From assembly GCA_030603635.1 (NCBI GenBank), contig JAUVXK010000002.1, positions 21,155-85,154 of the forward strand: a DNA stretch of 64,000 bases, written 5' to 3'. A program made the translations under genes and the position numbers. Shown here piece after piece: positions 34,753 to 44,874 of the stretch (positions are counted from its first letter, which is position 1; each line of letters starts with the position of its first letter). The notes beneath the pieces were generated by a model that had not been told where the DNA came from, searched no databases, and saw nothing but the letters and a program-made list of their open reading frames with translations. This DNA is from Burkholderiales bacterium. GTDB taxonomy: Bacteria > Pseudomonadota > Gammaproteobacteria > Burkholderiales > Burkholderiaceae_C.

Positions 34753-34781
34753 GTGTTTTGCTTGTCTGTGTTCAACCACGC

Positions 34782-36059
34782 CTATGCGGACGCACTGAAC
34801 TTCTGGTGGATGTAGTCCTGGACGATCTGCTGGAACTCGGTGGCAATGGCCTCGCCCCTCAGTGTCAGGCGCTTCTCGCCATCGATGAACACCGGGGCGG
34901 CAGGCGCCTCGCCGGTACCCGGCAGGCTGATGCCGATGTCGGCGTGCTTGCTTTCGCCGGGTCCATTGACAATGCAGCCCATCACCGCGACCTTGAGGTT
35001 TTCCACGCCGGGGTAGCGCTCGCGCCACTGCGGCATGGAGGCGCGCAGGAAGTCGTCGATCTGCTTGGCCAGTTCCTGGAAGGTGGTGCTGGTGGTTCGG
35101 CCGCAACCGGGGCAGGCCGTGACGCTGGGAACGAAGCTGCGCAGCCCCAGGGCCTGCAGAATCTCCATCGCCACCACCACCTCCTGAGTGCGGGGCTCGC
35201 CCGGCTGCGGCGTGAGCGAGACGCGAATCGTGTCGCCAATGCCCTGCTGCAGCAGCACCGACAGTGCCGCCGCTGAAGCCACCGTGCCCTTGGTGCCCAT
35301 GCCCGCCTCGGTCAAGCCCAGGTGCAGAGGGTAATCGCAACGCTCGTGCAACCGCTGGTACACGGCAATCAGATCCTGCACCCCACTGACCTTGCACGAC
35401 AGCACGATGTCCTCGGGCTTCATGCCGATCTGCTCGGCTTGTGCAGCGGACTGCAGTGCAGAGGTGATCAGGGCCTCATACATCACCTGTTTGGCGTCCC
35501 AGGGCTGGGCGCGCCGGGCGTTCTCGTCCATCATGGACGCGAGCAGGTCCTGATCCAGGCTGCCCCAGTTCACACCAATGCGGATGTGCTTGTTCCAGCG
35601 CAGCGCGGCTTCAACCATCTGGCCGAACTGCCGATCTTTCTTCTCACCTCGCCCCACGTTGCCGGGGTTGATGCGGTACTTGGACAAGGCCTGGGCCATG
35701 TCGGGGTAATCGGTGAGCAGGCGGTGGCCGTTGTAGTGGAAGTCGCCGATCAGCGGCACCGCAATGCCCATGCGGTCGAGCTGCTCACGAATGTAAGGCA
35801 CCGCCTTGGCCGCGTCGTCATTGTTGACGGTGATGCGCACCAGTTCTGAACCCGCCTGCGCCAGTTCCTTGACTTGAATGGCCGTGGCCACCGCATCGGC
35901 GGTGTCGGTGTTGGTCATGGACTGCACGCGCACCGGCGCGCTGCCCCCCAGGGTGACCCGGTGATCTCCCCAGGCCACCACACCCATGCGCGATTTGCGG
36001 GATGCGAACGGGCTGGACACAGGCATGCCCGGCTCACGCTCGGATGAAAGGACATTCAT
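34782..36059 (-). CDS. ispG: 4-hydroxy-3-methylbut-2-en-1-yl diphosphate synthase (flavodoxin)
   Basis: [23 protein letters not shown]; Fe-[21 protein letters not shown]; start corrected to [10 protein letters not shown]. Confidence 0.97.
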   Translation of the reverse strand: MNVLSSEREPGMPVSSPFASRKSRMGVVAWGDHRVTLGGSAPVRVQSMTNTDTADAVATAIQVKELAQAGSELVRITVNNDDAAKAVPYIREQLDRMGIAVPLIGDFHYNGHRLLTDYPDMAQALSKYRINPGNVGRGEKKDRQFGQMVEAALRWNKHIRIGVNWGSLDQDLLASMMDENARRAQPWDAKQVMYEALITSALQSAAQAEQIGMKPEDIVLSCKVSGVQDLIAVYQRLHERCDYPLHLGLTEAGMGTKGTVASAAALSVLLQQGIGDTIRVSLTPQPGEPRTQEVVVAMEILQALGLRSFVPSVTACPGCGRTTSTTFQELAKQIDDFLRASMPQWRERYPGVENLKVAVMGCIVNGPGESKHADIGISLPGTGEAPAAPVFIDGEKRLTLRGEAIATEFQQIVQDYIHQKFSASA

Positions 36060-36063
36060 GGTG

Positions 36064-36951
36064 TCAGCGCACCTCGAAACGGGCCACGTTGTTGCGGACA
36101 TGGGGCGCCAAGGCAAAGGACTCACCACGCAAGGTTGCCTCGACTTCATCCGCCCGCCCAACCACGACGGCCAGTGGGAAATCGGCAGAAAATGCCACGG
36201 CCTCACCCGCCTGCAGGCTGCGCTGGAGCAACACACGCCCCGATGCCCCGCTGACCTGCACCCATGAGGTCTCGCGAGCACGCAGACGGAACACCCCTTC
36301 CGGCGAGAGGGCATCATCGGCCGCTGCCGGGGCGACTTCTGCAAAGGAGGGCGCGGGCATGGTCTCAGGCTCGGCAGGGGCCACATCGGTCGAGGTTCCG
36401 ACGCCGACCGCATCGCCCTCGGCCGTCAGGGGTTCGACAGCCACAGCCACCGGAGACAGAGTCGTGCGCTGCGGAGGCGGCGTTGAGGCCGAAGGCAGCA
36501 GGAACCACAGGACCACCGCCACCACCAGGACCAGCAACGCGAATGCTATGGGCCACGACAGCCGGCGCCCCACCAGCGGGGTCGGCCCCGCTGTCTTGAG
36601 CGAGGCTTGTCGCACTGGCATGGGCGCATTGATGGAGCGCTCGATATCACCTAGCCGCACTTCCGCCGATGCGGGCAGGCTCGCCAGAATCGGTCCCGGG
36701 TCCACCTTCAGCACTCGGCACACGCTCAAGGCGAGCGCCCGGGCAAACGTCATATCGGGCAATTCGTCGTAGCGCCCAGCCTCCAGGGCCTCCAACCGCC
36801 GCACGGGGACCTTGAGCATGGCGGCCAGGGCCACCAGGTGCAGACCGGCGCGCTCACGGGCCTGTCGCAAGGTCAGCACCGCAACCGCGGGCGCACCGGA
36901 CTCTTCTGGATGTTCCTGCGGCTGCACTCGATCGTTCACGTTCTCACTCAT
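36064..36951 (-). CDS. rodZ: RodZ-like helix-turn-helix membrane protein (DUF4115)
   Basis: N-terminal HTH ([30 protein letters not shown]), single TM, C-terminal periplasmic domain; beside pilW/ispG. Confidence 0.82.
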   Translation of the reverse strand: MSENVNDRVQPQEHPEESGAPAVAVLTLRQARERAGLHLVALAAMLKVPVRRLEALEAGRYDELPDMTFARALALSVCRVLKVDPGPILASLPASAEVRLGDIERSINAPMPVRQASLKTAGPTPLVGRRLSWPIAFALLVLVVAVVLWFLLPSASTPPPQRTTLSPVAVAVEPLTAEGDAVGVGTSTDVAPAEPETMPAPSFAEVAPAAADDALSPEGVFRLRARETSWVQVSGASGRVLLQRSLQAGEAVAFSADFPLAVVVGRADEVEATLRGESFALAPHVRNNVARFEVR

Positions 36952-37747
36952 TGAATGCTCCCCGCTCGTAGGCGTTAGCCTCGCGCGACTCGGGGAATCG
37001 GCGCAGCAACTGGGTGGCCAGCTGCCGGGCGGCCTCCCGGTTCTGGAGCCGGTTTTCGATCTTGATGCCGAGCCAGAGCGACTCGGCGTTTGCGAATTCG
37101 GAATTGTTCAGCCGCCTGAGATAGAAACGGGCACGTTCGCTGTCACCCCGCTGGTGCAACAGCAACGCCAGGTTGTACACCGTGATCGGATTGGCTGAAT
37201 CCAGCTCGAAGGAACGCATCAGGCTCTGCTCGGCCTCGGTACGCTGTCCAGCCCTCGCCTGGCATATCCCCTGCACCATCCACGTACGAGCAGCGGAGCG
37301 GTAGCCAGGCGACTGCAGCGCACGGGCGAACGCCTGTGTGGCGTCGGCCTGACGATCGGCCTGACAGTAGAACCAGCCCAGGTTGTGCCAGGTGTCGCCG
37401 TCGCGTGGCGCCAGGCGCAATGCCTGCTGAAAGCTGTCTTCGGCCAGACGGGGTTCGTCCAGCCGCATGAAGATCAACCCGCGCAGGTTGTAGGCCGCCG
37501 CAAAGGTGGGGTCGGCATTCAGCGACTGCTTGACCTCGTCCAGTGCCACGGTGGCCTGGCCCTGCTCGAAGTAACCCGCAGCAAGCTCAAGACGGATTCG
37601 CGCACGGCGGCGGGCTTCCGGTTCGTCCGACTCGGTGACCCAGACCCGATCCCCTTCGATGCGGGGCACGTTAGAAGCGCACCCGGCCTGCAGGGCCAGG
37701 AGCGCCACACCCATCCACAGCGCACACCATCGCCACGCCCAAGTCAT
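36944..37747 (-). CDS. pilW: Type IV pilus biogenesis/stability lipoprotein PilW/PilF
   Basis: Lipobox LQAGCAS, TPR repeats; between rlmN and rodZ; start corrected. Confidence 0.88.
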   Translation of the reverse strand: MTWAWRWCALWMGVALLALQAGCASNVPRIEGDRVWVTESDEPEARRRARIRLELAAGYFEQGQATVALDEVKQSLNADPTFAAAYNLRGLIFMRLDEPRLAEDSFQQALRLAPRDGDTWHNLGWFYCQADRQADATQAFARALQSPGYRSAARTWMVQGICQARAGQRTEAEQSLMRSFELDSANPITVYNLALLLHQRGDSERARFYLRRLNNSEFANAESLWLGIKIENRLQNREAARQLATQLLRRFPESREANAYERGAFNE

Positions 37748-38895
37748 GCAGAGGTCTCCTTGATTGATGGCTTCCACACCACCGGCTGGCCTTCCTCCCG
37801 GCGACGTTGCGCCAGCCGCTGCGCCGCGTTGGTCCTGTCCAGCACATCGCCGGCGAGTTGCCCACAGGCGGCATCGATGTCGTCGCCACGGGTCTTGCGC
37901 ACCGTCGTCACGATGCCGGCCGCATTCAATCGCTCGGCAAAGGCCTTGACTGCGGCCTTGGTCGAGCAGCGCAATCCCGAATCGGGGAAGGGATTGAAGG
38001 GAATGAGGTTGAGCTTGCACGGCACGCCGCGCCCGCCGTGGCTCTTGAGCAGTTGGATCAGTTGCTCGGCATGCTCGGCGCGGTCATTGACGCCGTCGAG
38101 CATGCAGTATTCGAACGTGATGAAATCCCTTGGGGCAGCCGGGAGGTAGCGCAGGCAGGCATCGAGCAGTTCGGCAATGGGGTATTTGCGGTTGAGCGGA
38201 ACCAGGTCGTTGCGCAACGCGTCGTTGGGCGCATGCAGCGACACCGCCAATGCCACTGGACAGTCTTCGGCCAACCGATCCATCATCGGCACCACCCCGG
38301 AGGTGGAAACCGTGAGGCGCCGCCGCGACAGGCCATAGCCGTGATCGTCCAGCATCACGCGCAAGGCCGGCACGAGGGCATGGTAATTCTGCAGCGGCTC
38401 ACCCATACCCATCATGACCACATTGGAGATCACGCGTTCCCGGGTGTTGAAGCGCTGGCGCAGGGCATGTTCGGCAAACCACAGTTGGGCGACGATCTCA
38501 CCGGTGGTGAGGTTGCGGCTGAAGCCCTGGTGACCGGTTGAGCAGAAGCGACAGCCCACGGCACACCCGGCTTGAGAGGAGACGCACAGCGTGCCGCGAT
38601 CGTCTTCAGGGATGAACACCGACTCGACGGCGTTGCCGTCGCCCACGTCAAACAGCCATTTGACGGTACCGTCGGAGGAGGCCTGCTCGGTCAGGACGGG
38701 CAGGCCTCGCACCTCGCAGACACCGGGCAGCTTCTCACGAAGCGAGCGCGCCAGATCGGTCATGTCCTCGAAGCGGGCCACGCCTTTCTGATGGATCCAG
38801 CGGAAGAGCTGGGTGGCTCGGAAGCGCTTTTCTCCGAGCCGCTCACAGAAGGCGGCCAACCCGTCGAGGTCGAAATCGAGCAAATTGGCCGTCAT
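37744..38895 (-). CDS. rlmN: 23S rRNA (adenine(2503)-C(2))-methyltransferase RlmN
   Basis: Radical [31 protein letters not shown]. Confidence 0.96.
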   Translation of the reverse strand: MTANLLDFDLDGLAAFCERLGEKRFRATQLFRWIHQKGVARFEDMTDLARSLREKLPGVCEVRGLPVLTEQASSDGTVKWLFDVGDGNAVESVFIPEDDRGTLCVSSQAGCAVGCRFCSTGHQGFSRNLTTGEIVAQLWFAEHALRQRFNTRERVISNVVMMGMGEPLQNYHALVPALRVMLDDHGYGLSRRRLTVSTSGVVPMMDRLAEDCPVALAVSLHAPNDALRNDLVPLNRKYPIAELLDACLRYLPAAPRDFITFEYCMLDGVNDRAEHAEQLIQLLKSHGGRGVPCKLNLIPFNPFPDSGLRCSTKAAVKAFAERLNAAGIVTTVRKTRGDDIDAACGQLAGDVLDRTNAAQRLAQRRREEGQPVVWKPSIKETSA

Positions 38896-38902
38896 CGCAT
38901 GA

Positions 38903-39328
38903 TCAGCGTGCGTACACGTTCATGCCGGGGAAGAAGAAGGACACTTCCACCGCAGCGGTTTCGGGGGCGTCGGAGCCGTGCACGGCGTTGGCGTCGATGC
39001 TATCGGCGAAATCGGCGCGGATGGTGCCGGGAGCGGCCTTCTTGGGGTCGGTGGCGCCCATCAGCTCACGGTTCTTGGCAATGGCGTTCTCGCCTTCGAG
39101 CACCTGGATCATCACCGGACCGGACACCATGAAATCCACCAGATCCTTGAAGAAGGGACGCTCCTTGTGCACGGCATAGAACTGCTCGGCTTCCGCACGG
39201 GAGAGGTGAACCAGCTTGGCTGCGGCGATCTTCAGGCCGGCGGCTTCAAAGCGGCTGTAGATCTGACCGATCACGTTCTTGGCGACGGCGTCGGGTTTGA
39301 TGATGGAAAGGGTGCGTTCGATGGCCAT
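38903..39328 (-). CDS. ndk: Nucleoside diphosphate kinase
   Basis: [49 protein letters not shown]. Confidence 0.98.
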   Translation of the reverse strand: MAIERTLSIIKPDAVAKNVIGQIYSRFEAAGLKIAAAKLVHLSRAEAEQFYAVHKERPFFKDLVDFMVSGPVMIQVLEGENAIAKNRELMGATDPKKAAPGTIRADFADSIDANAVHGSDAPETAAVEVSFFFPGMNVYAR

Positions 39329-39410
39329 GGATAGTCCTGGTTTGTTGGAAAGTCAAAGGTTCAGCAAAGTTTTTGATTTTAACCCGTGACGGGGCCTGCC
39401 TGCCAGGAGC

Positions 39411-40598
39411 TCAACGCCCACCGCGCCCCCGTTTACCGGTCCCCGAGCGAGCCGGGCCGCCTCGAGGAGCGGGACGCGCATCTGCGCCAATGTAGCCATA
39501 GCTCGTCTTCATCGGGTCGGGCTGACCTGAGGCACCGGAACCCGGCCCGCGCTGCCGCCGGTCTTCACGGGCAGCCCCGGGCCCACGGGGCTTGGGAGGA
39601 CCGTCCACCAACTTCGGCGCACCGGGGCGCGGCCCCTGCCCCTTGCGCCGCGACGGGTTGCGATGGGTGCTGGCCTGCCGAAATTCCCGGGCCTGAGACT
39701 CCAGGGAGCGGTCCATGCCGGTGGCTTCGGTGAGACGGGCCACGTCACGGCTGTCGAGCTCCATCCAGACGCCACGGCGCAGCCCACGTGGCAGCACCAC
39801 GGCACCGTAACGGATGCGGATCAGGCGGCTGACGGCATGACCGACCGCCTCGAACATGCGGCGCACCTCGCGGTTACGTCCTTCGGCGATCGTGACCCGG
39901 TACCAGCAGTTGGCTCCGTCGCCGCCACCGTCTTCCAGGGTGATGAATTGAGCCAAACCATCGTCAAGGGGGACTCCGTCGAGCAGACGCTGCTTTTCCT
40001 CGTTGCTCAGGGCACCGAGCACTCGAACCGCATATTCACGCTGCAGGCCGAAACGGGGATGCATCAGCTTGTTGGCCAGCTCGCCTGAATTGGTGAAGAG
40101 GAGCAGCCCTTCCGTGTTCAGGTCCAGCCGCCCCACCGACTGCCACTTGCCCGTGTGCAGGCGGGGCAGGCGCCGGAACACCGTGGGCCGATTCTGCGGG
40201 TCGTCGTGGGTGACCACCTCCCCCGCCGGTTTGTGGTAGGCCAGGACCCTGGGAGGGGGCGGTGCGATACGGACCTTGATCGGCTTGCCGTTGATCTTGA
40301 TCGAGTCGCCGTACTGGATCCGCTGACCCACGTGCGCCGGCTCGCCGTTCACCGAAATGCGCCCCTCCAGGATCATCTGCTCCATCTCGAGGCGCGAGCC
40401 CAGGCCCGCCTGCGCCAGCACCTTGTGCAGTTTCGGGGCATCGGCCTGGGGACGCAGCACCCGCTTGCCCGGTATCGGGGCTTCGACGGCCTGCACCTCG
40501 TCGAAATCGCCGGACACCACCGCCTCGAAGCGGACGTCATCTTCCGCCTCTGCGGAGGGCGTTACGGGACGGGAAGGAGCTGAATCGGGCGTGGTCAT
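39411..40598 (-). CDS. rluB: 23S rRNA pseudouridine synthase RluB with basic low-complexity tail
   Basis: S4 domain ([14 protein letters not shown]), [39 protein letters not shown]. Confidence 0.93.
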   Translation of the reverse strand: MTTPDSAPSRPVTPSAEAEDDVRFEAVVSGDFDEVQAVEAPIPGKRVLRPQADAPKLHKVLAQAGLGSRLEMEQMILEGRISVNGEPAHVGQRIQYGDSIKINGKPIKVRIAPPPPRVLAYHKPAGEVVTHDDPQNRPTVFRRLPRLHTGKWQSVGRLDLNTEGLLLFTNSGELANKLMHPRFGLQREYAVRVLGALSNEEKQRLLDGVPLDDGLAQFITLEDGGGDGANCWYRVTIAEGRNREVRRMFEAVGHAVSRLIRIRYGAVVLPRGLRRGVWMELDSRDVARLTEATGMDRSLESQAREFRQASTHRNPSRRKGQGPRPGAPKLVDGPPKPRGPGAAREDRRQRGPGSGASGQPDPMKTSYGYIGADARPAPRGGPARSGTGKRGRGGR

Positions 40599-41194
40599 GT
40601 CGGGGCAGTGCTCTGGTTCGGGTGGGTCGGCGGGGTATCGGGGTCGGACAGGTCGAGACCCGGCAGGAGGTCTTCTCCGGTCGATCGGTCCTCAAGGGGC
40701 GGCAACGCATCCAGTGAACCCAAACCCAGATCGTCCAGAAACTGGCGGGTGGTAGCGTAAAGGGCCGGACGGCCCACCGTTTCCCGATGACCGATCACTT
40801 CGATCCAGCCCCGGTCTTCCAGCTGTTTGAGGATGGCCGAGTTGATGGTCACGCCACGGATGTCTTCCATGTCGCCTCGGGTGACCGGCTGCCGGTAGGC
40901 GATGATGGCCAGGGTTTCGAGAACGGCCCGGCTGTATTTCGGCGGTTTTTCGGGATGCAGCCGGTCCAGGAACGGGCGCATCTCGGGCCGGCTCTGGAAG
41001 CGCCAGCCACTGGCCAGGCAGACCAGCTCCACGCCCCTACCCGACCAGGCCAACTGCAGGTCGGCAAGGAGGCGTCGCAGGGTGTCTGGGGACAACGCCC
41101 CCTCGAACAGGGCCGCCATGTCGCGCAGCGACAGCGGCTCAGGCGCGCAGATGAGCGCGGTTTCGAGGATGCGCCGGGCATCCGCCGTGTTCAT
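40595..41194 (-). CDS. scpB: Segregation and condensation protein ScpB
   Basis: [29 protein letters not shown]; start corrected to [11 protein letters not shown]; 4-bp overlap with rluB. Confidence 0.93.
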   Translation of the reverse strand: MNTADARRILETALICAPEPLSLRDMAALFEGALSPDTLRRLLADLQLAWSGRGVELVCLASGWRFQSRPEMRPFLDRLHPEKPPKYSRAVLETLAIIAYRQPVTRGDMEDIRGVTINSAILKQLEDRGWIEVIGHRETVGRPALYATTRQFLDDLGLGSLDALPPLEDRSTGEDLLPGLDLSDPDTPPTHPNQSTAPT

Positions 41195-41282
41195 GTTCCG
41201 AGGGTCCGTGCTAAGAGGGATGGTGATCCCGAGGCCCGTGCTGGGCGTCACCGCTTCACCGGTGCACCGGCGCCAGGGTCGA

Positions 41283-42344
41283 TCAGAAAAGGGAGGCAGG
41301 CTCGTCCACGTCGACCTGCCACAGATGCTCCAGATTGTAGCGCAGACCCGCTGACTCCACCGCTGACGCGATGTCGGCCGGAACCGGGCTGACGCACTGG
41401 AGCACATCGCCTGTCATGGGGTGCCGGAACGCCAGCACGTGGGCATGCAGCGCCTGCCGCTCCAACCCCCATTGCAGCCGGCCACCGTACAGCGTGTCGC
41501 CCACCAGCGGGTGACCGAGCCAGGCCATGTGCACACGGATCTGGTGGGTGCGGCCGGTGTGGAGCTTGCAGCCGACCCAACACACGGCGCGCTGGGCATC
41601 GAGCAGGCGGACTCGGGTCAGCGCCGGCTTCGCGCCCGTGGCATGGGCTGGCAGCACCGACATCCGCAAACGCTGCCGGGGATCGCGACCGATCGCCTCC
41701 CGCACCTCCCGATCGACTTCACCCGACCAGGGGCCGTGAGCCAGCGCCACATACACGCGGTGCATCCGGCGCTCGCCGATCATGCGCACCAGGGCCTCAC
41801 AGCAGGCAGAGGTTTTGGCCACCACCACGAGACCGCTGGTGTCCTTATCGAGACGGTGCACTATCCCCGCCCGTGGCAGACGGGCCGCGCCCTCGTGATG
41901 GGCCAGCAGGCCGTTGAGCAAGGTCCCGCGCCAATTGCCGGCCGCGGGATGGACCACCAGCCCCGCCGGCTTGTCCACCACCAGCAGGTGCTCGTCCTCG
42001 TACACCACGGCCAGCGCCATAGGCTCCGCCACGAAGGCGCTGGCCTGAGCGGTCGGGCGCAGCTCGACCGCGATGTCGTCCGCGACCCGGGTCTTGGCAG
42101 CGGGTTTGGATGCGGGCTGGCCATTGACACGCACCGCCCCCAGGGCCAGCAGCTGCTGTAGCCACGAGCGCGAAAACTCCGGCAACAGAACTGCCAACAC
42201 CTTGTCCAGTCGCACCCCGTGGTGATGGACCTCGGCGATGAAACGCCGGATTTCGACCGGATGCCCCGACTCCCCTTCGGCAGTCTCTGCCTCTGTTGAG
42301 AAATCCTCGTCCGCCGGGGCGCCGCCGTCGGCCGCCAGCACCAT
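41283..42344 (-). CDS. rluD: 23S rRNA pseudouridine synthase RluD
   Basis: S4 domain, [45 protein letters not shown]. Confidence 0.93.
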   Translation of the reverse strand: MVLAADGGAPADEDFSTEAETAEGESGHPVEIRRFIAEVHHHGVRLDKVLAVLLPEFSRSWLQQLLALGAVRVNGQPASKPAAKTRVADDIAVELRPTAQASAFVAEPMALAVVYEDEHLLVVDKPAGLVVHPAAGNWRGTLLNGLLAHHEGAARLPRAGIVHRLDKDTSGLVVVAKTSACCEALVRMIGERRMHRVYVALAHGPWSGEVDREVREAIGRDPRQRLRMSVLPAHATGAKPALTRVRLLDAQRAVCWVGCKLHTGRTHQIRVHMAWLGHPLVGDTLYGGRLQWGLERQALHAHVLAFRHPMTGDVLQCVSPVPADIASAVESAGLRYNLEHLWQVDVDEPASLF

Positions 42345-42405
42345 GGCCGTCGATATAATGGGTTTCGTCAATTCCTGATCCCGCTGTCGCAAAGGTGTGC
42401 ACTTG

Positions 42406-43227
42406 ATGTTTCTGCGCCGATTATCCGATGTCACTCCTGCGCCTCGATGGTGGGCGGCGGTCAGCGTTGCCGTGCTGCTCACCGCTTGCGCCAGCAAGAC
42501 GCCCGACGACCCGACCGTCAACTGGAGCCCGAACCGGATTTACGCCGAAGCCATTGACGAACGCAACAGCGGGAACTTCGAGCGCGCCGTCACTCTGTTC
42601 GAGAAACTCGAAGGGCGCGCCGCCGGAACCCCCCTCGCCCAGCAGGCACAGCTTGAAAAAGCGTATGCCCACTACAAGGCTGGGGAGCAGGCACAGGCTA
42701 TCGGCACGCTGGACCGCTTCATCCGCCTGCATCCGGCCAGCCCGGCACTGGACTATGCCTTGTACCTCAAGGGCATCGTGAACTTCAACGACAACCTCGG
42801 ATTGTTCGGCTTCATCTCGCGGCAGGACCTCTCCGAACGCGACCAGAAGGCGGCCAGGGTGTCCTTCGAGGCGTTCCGGGAACTCGTCGAACGCTTCCCC
42901 GACTCCCGCTACGCGCCCGACGCCCGGCTGCGGATGACCTACATCATCAACTCGCTGGCGCAATCCGAGGTGCACGTGGCACGGTACTACTTCAACCGGG
43001 GCGCCTATGTCGCGGCACTCGGTCGCGCGCAGTCGGCTGTGACCGACTATCAGGGGGTACCTGCCGCCGAGGAAGCGCTCTACATCATGCTGCGCTCCTA
43101 TGAGGCACTGGGCATGAACGACCTGGCTGCCGACACCCGCCGCATCCTGGAAAGCAACTTCCCGCAAAGCCCTTTCCTCACCCGGGGGTTCCAGCGCGAT
43201 CGTGGCCCCTGGTGGAAACTGTGGTGA
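42406..43227 (+). CDS. bamD: Outer membrane protein assembly factor BamD
   Basis: Lipobox LLTACAS, TPR-containing BamD-like sequence ERFPDSRYAPDARLRM; divergent from rluD. Confidence 0.93.
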   Translation: MFLRRLSDVTPAPRWWAAVSVAVLLTACASKTPDDPTVNWSPNRIYAEAIDERNSGNFERAVTLFEKLEGRAAGTPLAQQAQLEKAYAHYKAGEQAQAIGTLDRFIRLHPASPALDYALYLKGIVNFNDNLGLFGFISRQDLSERDQKAARVSFEAFRELVERFPDSRYAPDARLRMTYIINSLAQSEVHVARYYFNRGAYVAALGRAQSAVTDYQGVPAAEEALYIMLRSYEALGMNDLAADTRRILESNFPQSPFLTRGFQRDRGPWWKLW

Positions 43228-43251
43228 CACGGTCCTGAAGCACGCGACACC

Positions 43252-43290
43252 CCCATGAAAAAACCGGCACAAGGCCGGTTTTTTCATGGG
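43252..43290. terminator. Bidirectional intrinsic terminator between bamD and rplI
   Basis: CCCATGAAAAAACCGGC-acaag-GCCGGTTTTTTCATGGG, 17-bp perfect arms. Confidence 0.92.
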
Positions 43291-43332
43291 TACCACCAGC
43301 CAACCGAAAGGCCGGCGGTGACCTGTGGGGCA

Positions 43333-43785
43333 TCAGGCGGATTCGCCGAGCACCGAGACGTTCACGTCCACCACCACGTCGGTATGCAGACCGACCTGGA
43401 CGGTGTAGTCACCCACGTTCTTGAGCAGACCGTTGGGCATGCGAACCTGGGCCTTGGTCACGGCAAAACCCTGTTTCACCAGTTCGTCGGCGATGTCGTG
43501 GTTGGTCACGGAGCCGAACAGGCGGCCGTCCACGCCCGCCTTCTGGCTGAGCTTAATGGTGTAGCCGTTGAGCTTCTCGCCCAGGGCCTGGGCTTCGGCC
43601 AGCTTGGCGGCGGCGGCTTTTTCGAGCTCGGCGCGGCGAGCCTCGAATTCGGCCACGGCGGTCTGTGTGGCGCGACGGGCACGGCCGGTCGGAATCAGGA
43701 AGTTGCGGGCGTAGCCGTCCTTGACCTTGACGACATCGCCGAGGTTACCGAGGTTGACAACTTTGTCGAGCAGAATGATTTGCAT
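43333..43785 (-). CDS. rplI: 50S ribosomal protein L9
   Basis: [32 protein letters not shown]. Confidence 0.98.
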   Translation of the reverse strand: MQIILLDKVVNLGNLGDVVKVKDGYARNFLIPTGRARRATQTAVAEFEARRAELEKAAAAKLAEAQALGEKLNGYTIKLSQKAGVDGRLFGSVTNHDIADELVKQGFAVTKAQVRMPNGLLKNVGDYTVQVGLHTDVVVDVNVSVLGESA

Positions 43786-43803
43786 GGTATGTGCTCCTTC
43801 CGA

Positions 43804-44085
43804 TCAGACGCGGTGCTGGTCGGTGTAAGGCAACAGCGCCAGGAAGCGGGCACGCTTGATAGCGGTGGTCACCTGACGCTGATAGATGGCGCGGGTGCCG
43901 GTCAGGCGGGCGGGAATGATCTTGCCGTTTTCGGCGATGAAGTCGCGCAGGACGTCCACGTCCTTGTAGTCCACTTCTTCGACGCCTGCCACGGTGAAGC
44001 GGCAGAACTTCTTGCGCTTGAACAGCAGGGACTGGGTGTTGCGCTTGGGGCGCTTGTCTTTGTTGGTACGCTTGGGGGGAGCCAT
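43804..44085 (-). CDS. rpsR: 30S ribosomal protein S18
   Basis: [26 protein letters not shown]...[23 protein letters not shown]. Confidence 0.98.
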   Translation of the reverse strand: MAPPKRTNKDKRPKRNTQSLLFKRKKFCRFTVAGVEEVDYKDVDVLRDFIAENGKIIPARLTGTRAIYQRQVTTAIKRARFLALLPYTDQHRV

Positions 44086-44097
44086 GGTGATGCTTCC

Positions 44098-44406
44098 TTA
44101 AATCGGCTTGAAATCTTGAATGTGGAACACGACGCCTTTTCCGTTCCGGGTGTTGGTGAGAAACCCTTGTGCTTCGAGATCGACTCCGAGCGGCTGACGG
44201 CCCAATGATTCGGCAATGGCGCCAAACCCGATGGCCTTGAGCTGCAGAGTGACCAGGCGAACCTGACCTGCCTCTTGCTGTGGGGACTGATGCCCCAGAA
44301 GCAGATCCATCACAGGTACCCCGGCCGGGGTATAACGCAGGGCCGCCCTTTCGAGCAACGATGCGGTGATGGTCAGGCGATTCGCCGAAGCGGTTTCCAC
44401 ACCCAC
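44098..44406 (-). CDS. priB: Primosomal replication protein PriB
   Basis: OB fold ANRLTITASLLERAALRYTPAGVPVMDLLLGHQS; GTG start; between rpsF and rpsR. Confidence 0.92.
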   Translation of the reverse strand: MGVETASANRLTITASLLERAALRYTPAGVPVMDLLLGHQSPQQEAGQVRLVTLQLKAIGFGAIAESLGRQPLGVDLEAQGFLTNTRNGKGVVFHIQDFKPI

Positions 44407-44414
44407 GGGAACGC

Positions 44415-44780
44415 TTACGCCGTGGCCTCCTGCTGCTGGGCCTTGCGAGCTTCTTCGCGCTCGACGGCCTTCATCATCGAGGAAGGCGCGGTTTCGGCCT
44501 TCTTCTTCTGGATGGCCAGGTGGCGCAGCACGGCATCGTTGAAGCGGAAAGCGTGCTCAAGCTCGGCCATCACGGCCTGATCGGCCTCGATATTCAGGCA
44601 GAGGTAATGGGCCTTGGACAGCTTGTTGATCTGGTAGGCCAGCGGACGACGGCCCCAGTCTTCGACACGATGGATCTGACCGTTGCCGGCCGTGATCATG
44701 CCCTTGTAGCGTTCCAGCATGGCTGGAACCTGTTCACTCTGATCCGGATGGATCAGCATCACGATTTCGTAATGACGCAT
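44415..44780 (-). CDS. rpsF: 30S ribosomal protein S6
   Basis: [25 protein letters not shown]...[20 protein letters not shown]. Confidence 0.98.
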   Translation of the reverse strand: MRHYEIVMLIHPDQSEQVPAMLERYKGMITAGNGQIHRVEDWGRRPLAYQINKLSKAHYLCLNIEADQAVMAELEHAFRFNDAVLRHLAIQKKKAETAPSSMMKAVEREEARKAQQQEATA

Positions 44781-44844
44781 GCAGACTCCTTGTGGATGAA
44801 AGCCGCCCCCGGCGTCAACTGGGGTGCGGCAAGGTAAGCCAATC

Positions 44845-44874
44845 ATTATAGCCCTGCGCTCACTCCCTGGTCAA
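44845..44874 (-). promoter_or_regulatory. Sigma70-type promoter for rpsF-priB-rpsR-rplI
   Basis: Minus strand TTGACC-N18-TATAAT upstream of rpsF. Confidence 0.7.

Noticed and set aside
33460-35397. Apparent 645-aa fused HisS ORF reaching into ispG
   Set aside because: The first ~215 codons are an out-of-frame read of ispG; normal HisS begins at [10 protein letters not shown] (34752).
36944-38020. Long PilW ORF extending into rlmN
   Set aside because: The extension is out-of-frame rlmN; the lipoprotein signal peptide starts at [11 protein letters not shown] (37747).
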